64,000 nucleotides of DNA, taken from contig JAJXYY010000026.1 of the NCBI GenBank assembly GCA_021780315.1, positions 1-64,000 of the forward strand. The letters are read 5' to 3'. The DNA is from Acidobacteriota bacterium (GTDB taxonomy: Bacteria; Acidobacteriota; Terriglobia; Terriglobales; Acidobacteriaceae). Numbering within the stretch: position 1 is the first letter of the stretch; every line of letters starts with the position of its first letter. Both the position numbers and the translations under genes were made by a program. The notes under the pieces were generated by a model. The model searched no databases. It was not told where the DNA came from and saw nothing but the letters and a program-made list of their open reading frames with translations. Positions 1 to 8,663 of the stretch are shown in pieces.

Positions 1-2119
1 GCAGCATGTCGGCCTGGCTGAGGGAGAAGCCAGCCAGCCGATTGGAGATCTGCATAACCTGCTCTTGATAGAGCATGACGCCGAGGGTTTCGGAGAGGAT
101 GGGTTCCAGTTCGGGGAGTTCGTATTCGACGGCGCGACGGCCCCATTTGCGCTCGATGAATTCGTCGATCATGCCACCCTGGATGGGGCCGGGACGATAG
201 AGGGCGTTGAGGGCGGTGAGGTCTTCGACGGTGTTGGGCTTGTAGCGACGCAGGACGTCGCGCATGCCGCCGGACTCGAACTGGAAGACGCCAGAGGTGA
301 GCGCTTTGTGGAAGACCTGCTCGTAGGTCTTCTGGTCGTCGAGCGGGATGGTGGCCATGTCGAGCTGGATGCCCTTGGTCTGCCGGATGAGTTCTTGACA
401 GTCATCGATGACAGTGAGGGTCGTCAGGCCGAGAAAGTCCATCTTGAGCAGGCCCATCTTTTCGATGGCGCCCATGTCGTAGGAGGTGACAATAGACTCG
501 TCCTTGGTGCGGGTGACGGGGACGAGTTCGGTGAGTGGCTTGGGGGCGATGACGACGCCGGCGGCGTGGACACCGGCGCCGCGGATCAGGCCTTCCAGAC
601 GCAAAGCGGCGTCGATGAGTTCCTTGATCTTGGGGTCGGAGTCGTAGGCCTGACTAAGCGGACCTTTGTCCTGCAGGGCCTTGTCGATGGTGATGCCGAT
701 GGTGGGCGGAATCATCTTGGCGATGCGGTCGACTTCGCCGTAGGGCATGTCGAGTGCGCGGCCTACATCTTTGATGGCGGCCTTTGCGGCCATGGTGTTG
801 AAGGTGATGATCTGTGCGACCTGATCGTTGCCATACTTGCGCTTGACGTAGTCGATCACCTCGCCGCGACGGTTCATGCAGAAGTCGATATCGATATCGG
901 GCATGGAGATACGTTCGGGGTTGAGGAAGCGCTCGAAGAGCAGCTCGTTCTGGAGGGGATCGACGTCGGTGATCTCCATGCAGTAGGCGACCAGCGAGCC
1001 GGCGGCTGAACCACGGCCGGGGCCGACGGGGATGTTCTGCTCACGGGCGTAGCGGATGAAGTCCCAGACGATCATGAAGTAGCCGGGGAACTTCATGTCC
1101 TTGATGATGCCGATCTCGCGGTCGAGGCGGGCGTGGTAGTCGGGGATGGTTTTGCGCAGCAGGCCGCGGGAGCGCAGATGAGCGACCGAGGTGTCGAGGC
1201 GCTTCTGCAGGCCGTCGCGGCAGACCTTCTCAAAGTAGCTATAGAGGGTCTCTCCCTCGGGGACGACGAAGTCGGGGAACGGGTTGTCGACCTTAGAGAG
1301 CTTGAGGTTGCAGCGATCGACGAACTGCATGGTGCGGGTGCAGACTTCGGGGTTCTGCGAGAAGGTGCGGTGCATCTCCTCGGCAGACTTGATGTAGAAC
1401 TCTTGCGTGTCGAACTTGAAGCGGTTGGGATCGTTCATGCTGCCGGCGGTCTGGACGCAGAGAAGAATCTCGTGGGCGCGGGAGTCGCCGGCGGCGACGT
1501 AGTGGCTGTCGTTGGTGGCGATGATGGGAATGTCGAGGTCGCGCTCCATCTTGAAGAGCGCATCGCAGACGGCCTTATCGGGCGCCAGGCCGTGGTCTTG
1601 TACTTCGAGGAAGAAATTTCCCTTGCCGAAGATGTCTTGAAAGTACCCGGCGGACTGCTTGGCCTCGTCGTACTTGCCTGCCATCAGGTGCTGGTTGATC
1701 TCACCGGCGAGGCAACCGGAGAAGCCGATGAGGCCCTCGGTGTGGCGGGAGAGAAACTCCTTGGAGACGCGGGGCTTGCGGTAGAAGCCATGCAGAGCGG
1801 CCTCGCTGGTAAGGCGAACGAGATTGCGGTAGCCGGCCTCGTTTTCCGCCAGCACCAGAAAGTGGTTGTAGCCGTCGGCAAAGGTGCGATGATCTTCGGT
1901 CTTGGAGAGGTACAGTTCGCATCCAAGGATAGGCTTGAGGTTCTTCTTCTTCATGGCCTCGAAGAAGTGGACCGCGCCGTAGATGTTGCCATGATCGGTC
2001 ATGGCGGCGGCGGTCTGGCCGATCTCGCCGAGGTGAGTGGCGAGTTTCTCGACGTCGCAGGCGCCGTCGAGAAGCGAGTAATCAGTATGAAGATGAAGGT
2101 GTGTGAAATCTGCTGCCAT
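1..2119 (-). CDS. dnaE: DNA polymerase III alpha subunit (partial, N-terminal ~706 residues)
   Basis: Catalytic subunit of the replicative DNA polymerase; the gene runs off the left edge, so only the N-terminal part is present. The protein starts MAADFTHLHLHTDYSLLDG, the opening of the PHP domain of DnaE. Further in are the polymerase signature GPGRGSAAGSLVAYC and, near residue 405, PDIDIDF, which carries the two catalytic aspartates (E. coli has PDFDVDF at 401-403). FQFESGGMRDVLRRYKP and YQEQVMQISNRLAGFS continue the palm and fingers order. Start ATG at 2119 is chosen because the PHP histidines follow at once. It is divergent from the next gene. The tau-binding and OB-fold C-terminus lies outside. 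Identification is very secure. Confidence 0.97.
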   Translation of the reverse strand, partial: MAADFTHLHLHTDYSLLDGACDVEKLATHLGEIGQTAAAMTDHGNIYGAVHFFEAMKKKNLKPILGCELYLSKTEDHRTFADGYNHFLVLAENEAGYRNLVRLTSEAALHGFYRKPRVSKEFLSRHTEGLIGFSGCLAGEINQHLMAGKYDEAKQSAGYFQDIFGKGNFFLEVQDHGLAPDKAVCDALFKMERDLDIPIIATNDSHYVAAGDSRAHEILLCVQTAGSMNDPNRFKFDTQEFYIKSAEEMHRTFSQNPEVCTRTMQFVDRCNLKLSKVDNPFPDFVVPEGETLYSYFEKVCRDGLQKRLDTSVAHLRSRGLLRKTIPDYHARLDREIGIIKDMKFPGYFMIVWDFIRYAREQNIPVGPGRGSAAGSLVAYCMEITDVDPLQNELLFERFLNPERISMPDIDIDFCMNRRGEVIDYVKRKYGNDQVAQIITFNTMAAKAAIKDVGRALDMPYGEVDRIAKMIPPTIGITIDKALQDKGPLSQAYDSDPKIKELIDAALRLEGLIRGAGVHAAGVVIAPKPLTELVPVTRTKDESIVTSYDMGAIEKMGLLKMDFLGLTTLTVIDDCQELIRQTKGIQLDMATIPLDDQKTYEQVFHKALTSGVFQFESGGMRDVLRRYKPNTVEDLTALNALYRPGPIQGGMIDEFIERKWGRRAVEYELPELEPILSETLGVMLYQEQVMQISNRLAGFSLSQADML

Positions 2120-2203
2120 CACTCTAGTTTAGAGCCCATGCGAGCGTAGGAAAACTAGGGCCTTGCAAAGGGGGCAGTACGAGGGGATTAGAATGTTGCG
2201 CAC

Positions 2204-2578
2204 ATGAGCGGGGCATCTCTCATCGGCGGCATGCGTGCATGGTTTCGGCACAGAGACCGGGAGCGGCGTGTCCGTCTGGCGCAGGGCTGGCCCAAGGCGA
2301 CGGGGGAGATCAACCATTGGCAGGTGCTACCAGTGGATCCGGATGAAGACGCCTTTGCCAGCGTGTGGCAAATTGAAGCCGGATTTCATTTTGTACTGAA
2401 TGGCGAGTACTTTGGCGGGTATCTGCGGAGTGGAGCGATAGGCAGAAGTGAAGCCGAAGTGAAGGCCAAAGGCGCACCTGCGGTTCAGGTGAGGTATAAC
2501 CCGGCCAATCCCGATGAGGCGGTGGTGCTGGCCGAGGACAACCGCGAGACGCTTCCCTTCCCGGTGATGTCCGGTTAG
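2204..2578 (+). CDS. DUF3592-like small protein
   Basis: A 124-residue soluble protein of unknown function. The C-terminal part (QVRYNPANPDEAVVLAED) resembles the end of DUF3592 domains, where a Tyr-Asn-Pro stretch precedes a short strand. The central part reads like a small beta domain (WQIEAGFHFVLNGEYFGGYL). Unlike many DUF3592 proteins it has no obvious transmembrane helix; the N-terminus is basic (RHRDRERRVRLAQGW). It is divergent from dnaE and convergent with the M20 peptidase downstream, so it is probably transcribed alone. The family call is by resemblance only. Confidence 0.6.
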   Translation: MSGASLIGGMRAWFRHRDRERRVRLAQGWPKATGEINHWQVLPVDPDEDAFASVWQIEAGFHFVLNGEYFGGYLRSGAIGRSEAEVKAKGAPAVQVRYNPANPDEAVVLAEDNRETLPFPVMSG

Positions 2579-2600
2579 CTTTGGACCGTGCGCCTGGGGC

Positions 2601-3635
2601 TCAGGAAGTCACGAGTTGGTGGGCTAACTGGACGTAGAGATCGACGGCTTCGAGCAGCTCTTTTTTGGCGATCTTCTCGGCAGGAGTGTGGGCGACGTGG
2701 ATGGAGCCTGGCCCGAGCAGGAAGGGCTCGCCCCAGGCGGTGAGCGAGGGGATGTCGGTGGTGAACTTGGCGATCATGGTGGGCAGGTCGCCGACTTTCC
2801 TCATGCGCACGAATGGCAAATCGAGGCTGAAGTCGACATCCGCGCGGTCACCGACGGTGGAGACGATGGCCTGCTTGATGGAGTCAGACGGCCCGACGAG
2901 GCGAACCAACAGGTGAGCCTCGGCTTTGTCGGCGATGACGTTGGGAGCGCGGCCGCCGGAGAGCAGGCCAATATTGAGAGTGGAGGGGCCTATCTCCGGC
3001 TCGACCGGCAACGGCATGGCCAGCACGTCGTGGAGTGCCTCCACTAGTTTGTCGATCGCGGACTCCCCCAGTTCGGGATAGGCGGAGTGAGCCATGCGGC
3101 CCTTGGCGCGGAGTTCAACGCGCAGTGCGCCTTTGGATGCTAGAGCAAGACGGTTGTCGGTCGGTTCGCCGTTGATGAGGAAACGGGAGCCTTTGGGGGA
3201 ACGATTGGCTACGGCTGCCCCGGCGGAGTCGCGCTCTTCGCCGACTACAAACAGCAACCCGACCTTGACTCCGGCCTGCCGCAGTTGATCGGCGGCAGCA
3301 ATCTGTGCGGCGATGATGCCTTTGGCATCGCAGGTTCCGCGTCCGTACAGAAATTCATCATCTTCGGTGCAGCCAAAGAAGGGCGGCACGGTATCCATGT
3401 GGGTGGAGAGGACAACATCGGGGGTAATGCCGGGCATGGCGGCATAGACGTTGAAGCGCTCGCCATTGCCGCTGCCGGGGGTGGGCGTGCCGGGTTGATC
3501 GACTGCCATACACTCCACAGCGTAGTGCTGTTCCGCCAGGAACCCACGCAAAAACGTGCCTGCCGGGCCTTCGTGATAGGTGGTGGACTCGATGTTGACG
3601 AGCTGCTTGGTAAGGGCGATGGGATCAATCGGCAT
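2601..3635 (-). CDS. M20 family metallopeptidase (ArgE/DapE/CPG2-like)
   Basis: Predicted zinc-dependent amidohydrolase or peptidase, 344 residues from the chosen start MPIDPIALTKQLVNIEST. The reading frame is open further upstream, but that extension would overlap the divergent gene and looks non-coding. M20 motifs in order: VVLSTHMDTVPPF (first metal His plus catalytic Asp), GRGTCDAKGIIAAQ (bridging Asp), VGEERDSAGA (the Glu pair), and a distal His in GPGSIHVAHTPAEKI. The dimerisation domain sits between about residues 160 and 270. Substrate cannot be told from sequence; deacylation of an amino acid or a dipeptidase role are both possible. It has no operon partner. Confidence 0.85.
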   Translation of the reverse strand: MPIDPIALTKQLVNIESTTYHEGPAGTFLRGFLAEQHYAVECMAVDQPGTPTPGSGNGERFNVYAAMPGITPDVVLSTHMDTVPPFFGCTEDDEFLYGRGTCDAKGIIAAQIAAADQLRQAGVKVGLLFVVGEERDSAGAAVANRSPKGSRFLINGEPTDNRLALASKGALRVELRAKGRMAHSAYPELGESAIDKLVEALHDVLAMPLPVEPEIGPSTLNIGLLSGGRAPNVIADKAEAHLLVRLVGPSDSIKQAIVSTVGDRADVDFSLDLPFVRMRKVGDLPTMIAKFTTDIPSLTAWGEPFLLGPGSIHVAHTPAEKIAKKELLEAVDLYVQLAHQLVTS

Positions 3636-3697
3636 GGCAACAGGATACGTCAAGCGGCAGCACCGACTAAACACAACAACCGGATAAACTGGAAGCG

Positions 3698-4396
3698 ATG
3701 ACAGCATCCCCGATCCACACGACCTCTTCGCATATTCGCAGTATCGACGACCTACAGGGCCCGGCGGGCAAACTGGAGGCGGTGCTGAACACTGGCCGTG
3801 CGGATGCCCGTTATGCGGCGTTTGTCTGCCATCCGTACCCTCCGGCAGGTGGAACGATGCACAACAAAGTGGTGTATCACGCGATGAAAGCGTTCTCTTC
3901 GTATGGGCTGCCGGTGCTGCGGTTCAACTTTCGCGGGGTGGGACTCAGCGAGGGGATGTTCGACGATGGCCGGGGGGAGCGGGACGATGTTCGCGCCGTA
4001 CTGGACTGGATGGAGTTGAACCTGAAGCTGCCGATTCTGTTTGCGGGTTTTTCGTTTGGTTCCAACATTGGACTACGCGCCTGCTGTGGAGACCCAAGGG
4101 TGAAGGGGCTGGTAGGGCTCGGACTGCCGGTGAGTGCCGATGGCCGCGACTATACCTATGGATTTCTGCCCAGGTGTGTGGCGCCTAAACTGTTTATCAG
4201 TGGCGATCAGGACGTGTATGGGCCGAGAGACGTGATGGAGCAGGTGCTGGAGGCGGCGACTGAACCCAAACAAATGCACTGGGTAGCCGGTGCGGACCAT
4301 TTTTTTCAAGGGACGACGGCATCACCCGGCGCTAAGCTGGATCAGATGCAGAGCATTCTGCGCACCTGGTTGCACGACCAGATAGGGCTGCAGTAA
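3698..4396 (+). CDS. alpha/beta hydrolase (COG2945-like)
   Basis: Cytoplasmic alpha/beta-hydrolase of 232 residues. The order fits the small dienelactone-hydrolase/COG2945 group: CHPYPPAGGTMHNKVVYHA near residue 47, LRFNFRGVGLSEG, then the nucleophile elbow GFSFGS near residue 116, an acid in FISGDQDVYGPRD and the catalytic His in VAGADHFFQG. All triad members are present, so it is probably active on an ester or thioester of unknown identity. The upstream M20 peptidase is divergent, and the next hydrolase is convergent with a gap of only about 10 bases. Confidence 0.85.
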   Translation: MTASPIHTTSSHIRSIDDLQGPAGKLEAVLNTGRADARYAAFVCHPYPPAGGTMHNKVVYHAMKAFSSYGLPVLRFNFRGVGLSEGMFDDGRGERDDVRAVLDWMELNLKLPILFAGFSFGSNIGLRACCGDPRVKGLVGLGLPVSADGRDYTYGFLPRCVAPKLFISGDQDVYGPRDVMEQVLEAATEPKQMHWVAGADHFFQGTTASPGAKLDQMQSILRTWLHDQIGLQ

Positions 4397-4405
4397 GCGC
4401 GGCGC

Positions 4406-5320
4406 TCAGGCGGTATGGAGTCGGCGTACCCCGGAAGCGGAGTAGCGCATCGTGAACGATGGTGCTTCTGCGACGGGAGCAGCGAGCCAACTGCGCACGG
4501 TCCGATTGCAGATATCCGGCAGCTCTTCAAAGGCGATGTGGCCTGCACCGGGAATGACAATCAGTTGCGACTGCGGAAGCATCTGGTGCAGTTTCTGGCC
4601 GGAGGGTAGACCGACAGCGCGGTCGCGGTCGCCCCAAACCAGTAACACCGGCTTGTCAACGATTAGCTTGAGTGCGGTGCGCAGTTGTCCCATGTCCAGA
4701 TACCAACGCTGGACGATCCGCAGCACGTGATCCACCGTTCCCGGTTGGGCGAGTCCGTCAATATAGCCCTCCAGCGAGCCCGCTTTGATGCGGCGCGGGT
4801 CACCGTACATGCGACCCAGCGCGGTGGCTTTGAGGCGGTTTGGCAGGACGGGGATCAGACGGGCCATGGTCTTGCCCAGACCGCTGTTATAGAAGCGGAT
4901 GAGATGTCGTCCGAGGTTGCAAAAGGGGTTGGCCGGAGCGAACAGAACCAGTCGGCGCACGCGAGCGGAGTGACGTGCGGCGAGCATCATGGCGATGGCG
5001 CCGCCATGCGAGTGCCCAGCCACATCGGCCTGCGCCAGACCAAGCGCATCCATGCAGGCGGCGACGCGGTCGGCGTTGGCTTCCAGACCTGCATCCAGTC
5101 CGGGCATCCGGTCGGACTCACCCATATTGGGCAGGTCGATGGCATAGACCGCAGCATCGCTGGCCAATGCCTGGATGTTGTGGCTCCAGTTCCTGGCGGA
5201 GCCAACCAATCCATGAATGAGCAGCAGCGGCATTCCGGATCCGGCCCGCACATAATGCACGCGAAGACCATTCACCCAGATGTATTCGTTGCTCGTCTCG
5301 CTTTCCGATTGATGCATCAC
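4406..5320 (-). CDS. alpha/beta hydrolase fold protein
   Basis: A 304-residue alpha/beta hydrolase. It has the oxyanion region LLLIHGLVGSARNW near residue 35, the nucleophile motif GHSHGG near residue 103, the acid in LLVWGDRDRAVG and the His in IPGAGHIAFEELPD. This layout is that of the MhpC/haloalkane-dehalogenase/esterase group; nothing identifies the substrate. The chosen ATG (MMHQSESETSNEY) gives a short tail before the conserved IWVNGLRVHYV strand. No signal peptide is evident. It is convergent with the previous gene and divergent from the histidine kinase operon. Confidence 0.85.
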   Translation of the reverse strand: MMHQSESETSNEYIWVNGLRVHYVRAGSGMPLLLIHGLVGSARNWSHNIQALASDAAVYAIDLPNMGESDRMPGLDAGLEANADRVAACMDALGLAQADVAGHSHGGAIAMMLAARHSARVRRLVLFAPANPFCNLGRHLIRFYNSGLGKTMARLIPVLPNRLKATALGRMYGDPRRIKAGSLEGYIDGLAQPGTVDHVLRIVQRWYLDMGQLRTALKLIVDKPVLLVWGDRDRAVGLPSGQKLHQMLPQSQLIVIPGAGHIAFEELPDICNRTVRSWLAAPVAEAPSFTMRYSASGVRRLHTA

Positions 5321-5675
5321 AGCAGTTACGGCCTCGTGGCTAAAGTGTTGGCGGAGAGTCTATTCGATGCTGCTTCTCGCCAGCTTTTATGTTACAGGAG
5401 TGTGAATTTATTCGCACAAAAATATTGAAGGCGGCTGGTCTCTACCTTAGGCAGGCCCAACCAGCAACTAATAAAGTTGAGACATGGTGTTGCGATGGAA
5501 CCGGAGCCGCAATCCACCGTATCTGACGACAGGCCAGACGATGAGATCTCGGTATATCCTTATAATTGAAAGGTCTATGGTTTTCTGTAGGCTGGATTGA
5601 GAAAAGAAAGCGTTAACACTCGCCTGTTGAAGGTTTATGTTTGGAACGTAACTTGCTGGTAGTGACTTTGATTCA
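5321..5675. other. 355-base intergenic region between divergent genes
   Basis: No coding region is supported here. It must hold the promoter of the minus-strand hydrolase and that of the kinase/regulator operon. A TATAAT hexamer lies at 5561-5566 without a recognisable -35 element at the right distance. A much better sigma-54-type -24/-12 element lies at 5641-5657 (listed separately). Confidence 0.7.
5641..5657 (+). promoter_or_regulatory. candidate sigma-54 (-24/-12) promoter of the two-component operon
   Basis: The 17 bases TTGGAACGTAACTTGCT match the sigma-54 consensus (YTGGCACGNNNNTTGCW) except for one C-to-A change after the GG. The invariant GG and GC doublets are exactly 10 bases apart. 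The promoter precedes a kinase plus NtrC-family activator, so autoregulation is plausible. A start site about 12 bases past the GC would leave only about 9 bases before the kinase ATG, which is unusually short and is the main reason for doubt. Confidence 0.45.
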
Positions 5676-8663
5676 ATGAAGAATGCCTTCCAAACACGGA
5701 TACTTGCCGTCGTGCTGGCCGTGGCAACGCTGGCAGCGTGTGTATTTGCTGCGCTGAATCTGCGTCAGGAGAGCAGCTTCGACGTACCGACGGATGGTAT
5801 TTGGTGGATCGAGGCGCAGGGTGGTCTGCGAGCGGAACGGGTTCCGGCGGAGTCTCCCGGACAGCGGGCCGGTGTTCGTCCCGGCGATATTCTTACGGCG
5901 ATCAACGATCATCCAACGCCGCGGCTGGCTCCGTTTGTGCGCGAGGTATTTCGGAGCGGAGTATGGGCTCATGCCACCTACTCCATTGTTCGTCCGCTGG
6001 CGAACTCCGACGATCTTAGCCGTGGCGCCAAGCTGGATATTCAACTGATTCTGGAGCCGACGGACCGCTCCATCAATCAGGGACTGCGGCTGATTGCGCT
6101 GGTCTATCTGTGCATTGGAATCTATGTCTTGTTTCGGCGATGGACTGCACCGAAGTCCACCCATTTCTACATCTTCTGTCTTGTGTCGTTCGTGCTGTAC
6201 TCGTTCAAATACACGGGTGAGTTGGACACTTTTGACTGGTTGATCTACTGGGCCAATGTGACAGCGGCTGCCATTCAGCCAGCACTTTTTCTGCACTTTG
6301 CCATCAGCTTTTCCTCGAACGCGGTGGAAGACCGCAAGTACCGGACCTCGCGGAGATTATTCTCTGCACTGGTATATCTGCCCGGTTTGATGCTGATGGG
6401 GCTGCAGATTGCGGCCATCGAGATGTGGTCGGCCACCGAGGTGCTGCATCATCGGCTGGATCAAATCACGGTCGGCTACCTGGCACTGTACTACGTGATT
6501 GCAGCGGTGGTCTTCCGCTTCCGCTATCTGAATGCGGAGTCCGGACTGGAGCGGCAGCAGTTGAAGTGGCTGACGCGCGGGACGTTGCTGGCCGTGTTGC
6601 CATTCACGGTCTTCTATGTAATTCCCTATCTGTCAGACTGGTCGGTGCCTGGCCTGCTGACGAAGCTGGCTGGACTCTCGCTGGTGTTTCTGCCGCTGAC
6701 GTTCAGTTGGGCCATCGTGAAGTACCGTTTGATGGATGTCGACCTGATCTTCAAACGTGGTGTGACGTATACGCTGGCCACTGCGGCTTTGGTGGGTCTG
6801 TACTTTGGCATCGTTGCCCTGGCGGCGGAGACGGTGCATACACGACTGCCTAGTTTGCGCATCTATGGGCTGCTGGCGGGCATCATCATCACCGGTATTA
6901 TCTTCGAGCCGTTGAAGCGTGCGATTCAGGCACGGGTCGACCGAGTCTTTGAGCAGAAGCGATTCGATTACCGTGAGACGCTGGTGGACTTTGGCCGCGG
7001 GCTGAACTCGCAGACCGATCTGCGCGCGCTGCTGGACTCGATCGTAGAGCGATTGCCACAAACACTCCTGGTGACGCGAGTGGCGGTATTTCTGGCGAAT
7101 GAAGAAGCGTCCGGAAACACTGGACGGCACTTTGAGTTGGCGGCCTCACACGGGCTAACCAATCTGCACGCCAGCGACCTGAACGCGCTGGATGTCCGTT
7201 TTCTCGACTTTGACCGGCCCGATGCCAACAGCCACATCTTTCTCGAGAACCCGCAACAGATTCTACGCTTGCCGGAGCCGCAGCAACGCAGCGCAGGAAG
7301 GTTGGACCTGAACTACTATCTGCCCTGCCGCGTTGCGAACCGCGACGGCGGCGGGACGCGAACGGTGGCGGTTATTGGCCTTGGACGAACCGACGATGGC
7401 GACTTTCTCTCCAGCGAAGATATGGAGTTGCTGGAGTCGTTGGCTGGTTATATCGGTATTGCGATTCAGAACGCCCAACTCTATCGCAAGCTGGAGCAGA
7501 AGATCAGCGAGTTCGAACGACTGAAGGAGTTTCACGAGAATATCGTCGAGTCGATCAACATTGGCATCTTCGCCGTGGACCTTGAAGACAGGATAGAGAG
7601 CTGGAATACGCAGATGGAAGTGATGTATGCGAAGTCGCGGGTCGAGGTGTTGCGGCGTCCGCTGAGTGAGGTTTTCCCTGCTGACTTCGTGGAGCGGTTC
7701 AAGAGCGTGCGGGAGGAGCAAGGTACGCATACATTGTACAAGTTCCGGCTGGAACTGCCGACGGGCGAGGCATGCACGGCGAACATCGCAATCGCCCCGC
7801 TGGTTACACGCGATTTTGTTGCGGTTGGCCGCATTATTCTGATTGACGACATAACGGACCGCATCCAGTTGGAAGCGCAGTTGACCCAGGCCGAGAAGCT
7901 GTCGTCGATCGGCCTGTTGGCGGCAGGCGTTGCGCACGAGGTTAACACGCCTCTGGCAGTCATCTCCAGCTACACACAGATGCTGCACAAGCACATGCGC
8001 GACGATGCACGGCTGGCTCCAGTGTTGGAGAAGATTACCCAGCAGACCTTCCGGGCGTCGGAGATTGTGAACGGTCTGCTTAACTTCTCGCGGACCAGTG
8101 GAGCGGAGTTCACCAGCATTGATCTGAATGGACTGCTGCACGATACTTTGACGCTCCTGGATCATCAACTGAAGACCGCGCAGATCAAGGTTGAGACGGA
8201 CTTCGATACCAGCCTGCCCCGTATCCATGGGAACCAGGGCAAGCTGCAGCAAGTAGTGCTTAACCTGATGTTGAACGCAAAGGACGCAATGTTCGGCTCT
8301 GTACAGCCGACACTGAAGATTGCGACGCTGGAGTCTTCCGGCCGTGTCCTGGTGCGCATTCAGGACTCCGGCAGTGGTATTGAGCGTGAACATCTGCATC
8401 GCATTTACGATCCGTTTTTTACCACCAAGACCAGGCCTCGGGAGGGTGAACACAAGGGCACCGGACTAGGTCTTGCCGTGAGCTACGGCATCATGCAGGA
8501 GCATGCCGGCAAGATTGTGGTCGAGAGTGAGCCTGGTGTCGGCACCATATTCCAGTTAGAGTTCCCTGCCCCGGACATGCGTCCGGCAGTTATCACCGAA
8601 GCCCGTTCCGAAACTACGAACGAGGCTTCCCAGGAAGTTGAGAGGAAGACGCTTCATGTCTGA
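5676..8663 (+). CDS. membrane sensor histidine kinase (PDZ, multi-TM, GAF, PAS, HisKA, HATPase)
   Basis: A 995-residue sensor kinase. An N-terminal membrane anchor is followed by a PDZ-like domain (about 40-115, with SPGQRAGVRPGDILTAIND), which should lie outside the membrane. Then come roughly eight or nine hydrophobic segments (about 130-410), a GAF domain (about 450-605), a short coiled linker, and a PAS domain (about 625-735, HENIVESINIGIFAVDLED). The H-box is LAAGVAHEVNTPLAVISSYT with the phospho-accepting His near residue 752. The HATPase has the N-box LNLMLNAKDAM, DSGSGI and GTGLGLAVSYGI. The last codons overlap the regulator start by 8 bases (ATGTCTGA), so the two are translationally coupled. 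All catalytic motifs are intact; the signal is unknown. Confidence 0.93.
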   Translation: MKNAFQTRILAVVLAVATLAACVFAALNLRQESSFDVPTDGIWWIEAQGGLRAERVPAESPGQRAGVRPGDILTAINDHPTPRLAPFVREVFRSGVWAHATYSIVRPLANSDDLSRGAKLDIQLILEPTDRSINQGLRLIALVYLCIGIYVLFRRWTAPKSTHFYIFCLVSFVLYSFKYTGELDTFDWLIYWANVTAAAIQPALFLHFAISFSSNAVEDRKYRTSRRLFSALVYLPGLMLMGLQIAAIEMWSATEVLHHRLDQITVGYLALYYVIAAVVFRFRYLNAESGLERQQLKWLTRGTLLAVLPFTVFYVIPYLSDWSVPGLLTKLAGLSLVFLPLTFSWAIVKYRLMDVDLIFKRGVTYTLATAALVGLYFGIVALAAETVHTRLPSLRIYGLLAGIIITGIIFEPLKRAIQARVDRVFEQKRFDYRETLVDFGRGLNSQTDLRALLDSIVERLPQTLLVTRVAVFLANEEASGNTGRHFELAASHGLTNLHASDLNALDVRFLDFDRPDANSHIFLENPQQILRLPEPQQRSAGRLDLNYYLPCRVANRDGGGTRTVAVIGLGRTDDGDFLSSEDMELLESLAGYIGIAIQNAQLYRKLEQKISEFERLKEFHENIVESINIGIFAVDLEDRIESWNTQMEVMYAKSRVEVLRRPLSEVFPADFVERFKSVREEQGTHTLYKFRLELPTGEACTANIAIAPLVTRDFVAVGRIILIDDITDRIQLEAQLTQAEKLSSIGLLAAGVAHEVNTPLAVISSYTQMLHKHMRDDARLAPVLEKITQQTFRASEIVNGLLNFSRTSGAEFTSIDLNGLLHDTLTLLDHQLKTAQIKVETDFDTSLPRIHGNQGKLQQVVLNLMLNAKDAMFGSVQPTLKIATLESSGRVLVRIQDSGSGIEREHLHRIYDPFFTTKTRPREGEHKGTGLGLAVSYGIMQEHAGKIVVESEPGVGTIFQLEFPAPDMRPAVITEARSETTNEASQEVERKTLHV

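Noticed and set aside
65-1009. Long plus-strand open frame opposite dnaE (314 codons)
   Set aside because: It is antisense to a clear dnaE, has low-complexity Asp/Gly/Val-rich translation, and no homology.
5561-5566. TATAAT as a sigma-70 promoter of the kinase operon
   Set aside because: No acceptable -35 hexamer at 16-18 bases; kept only as an alternative to the sigma-54 element.
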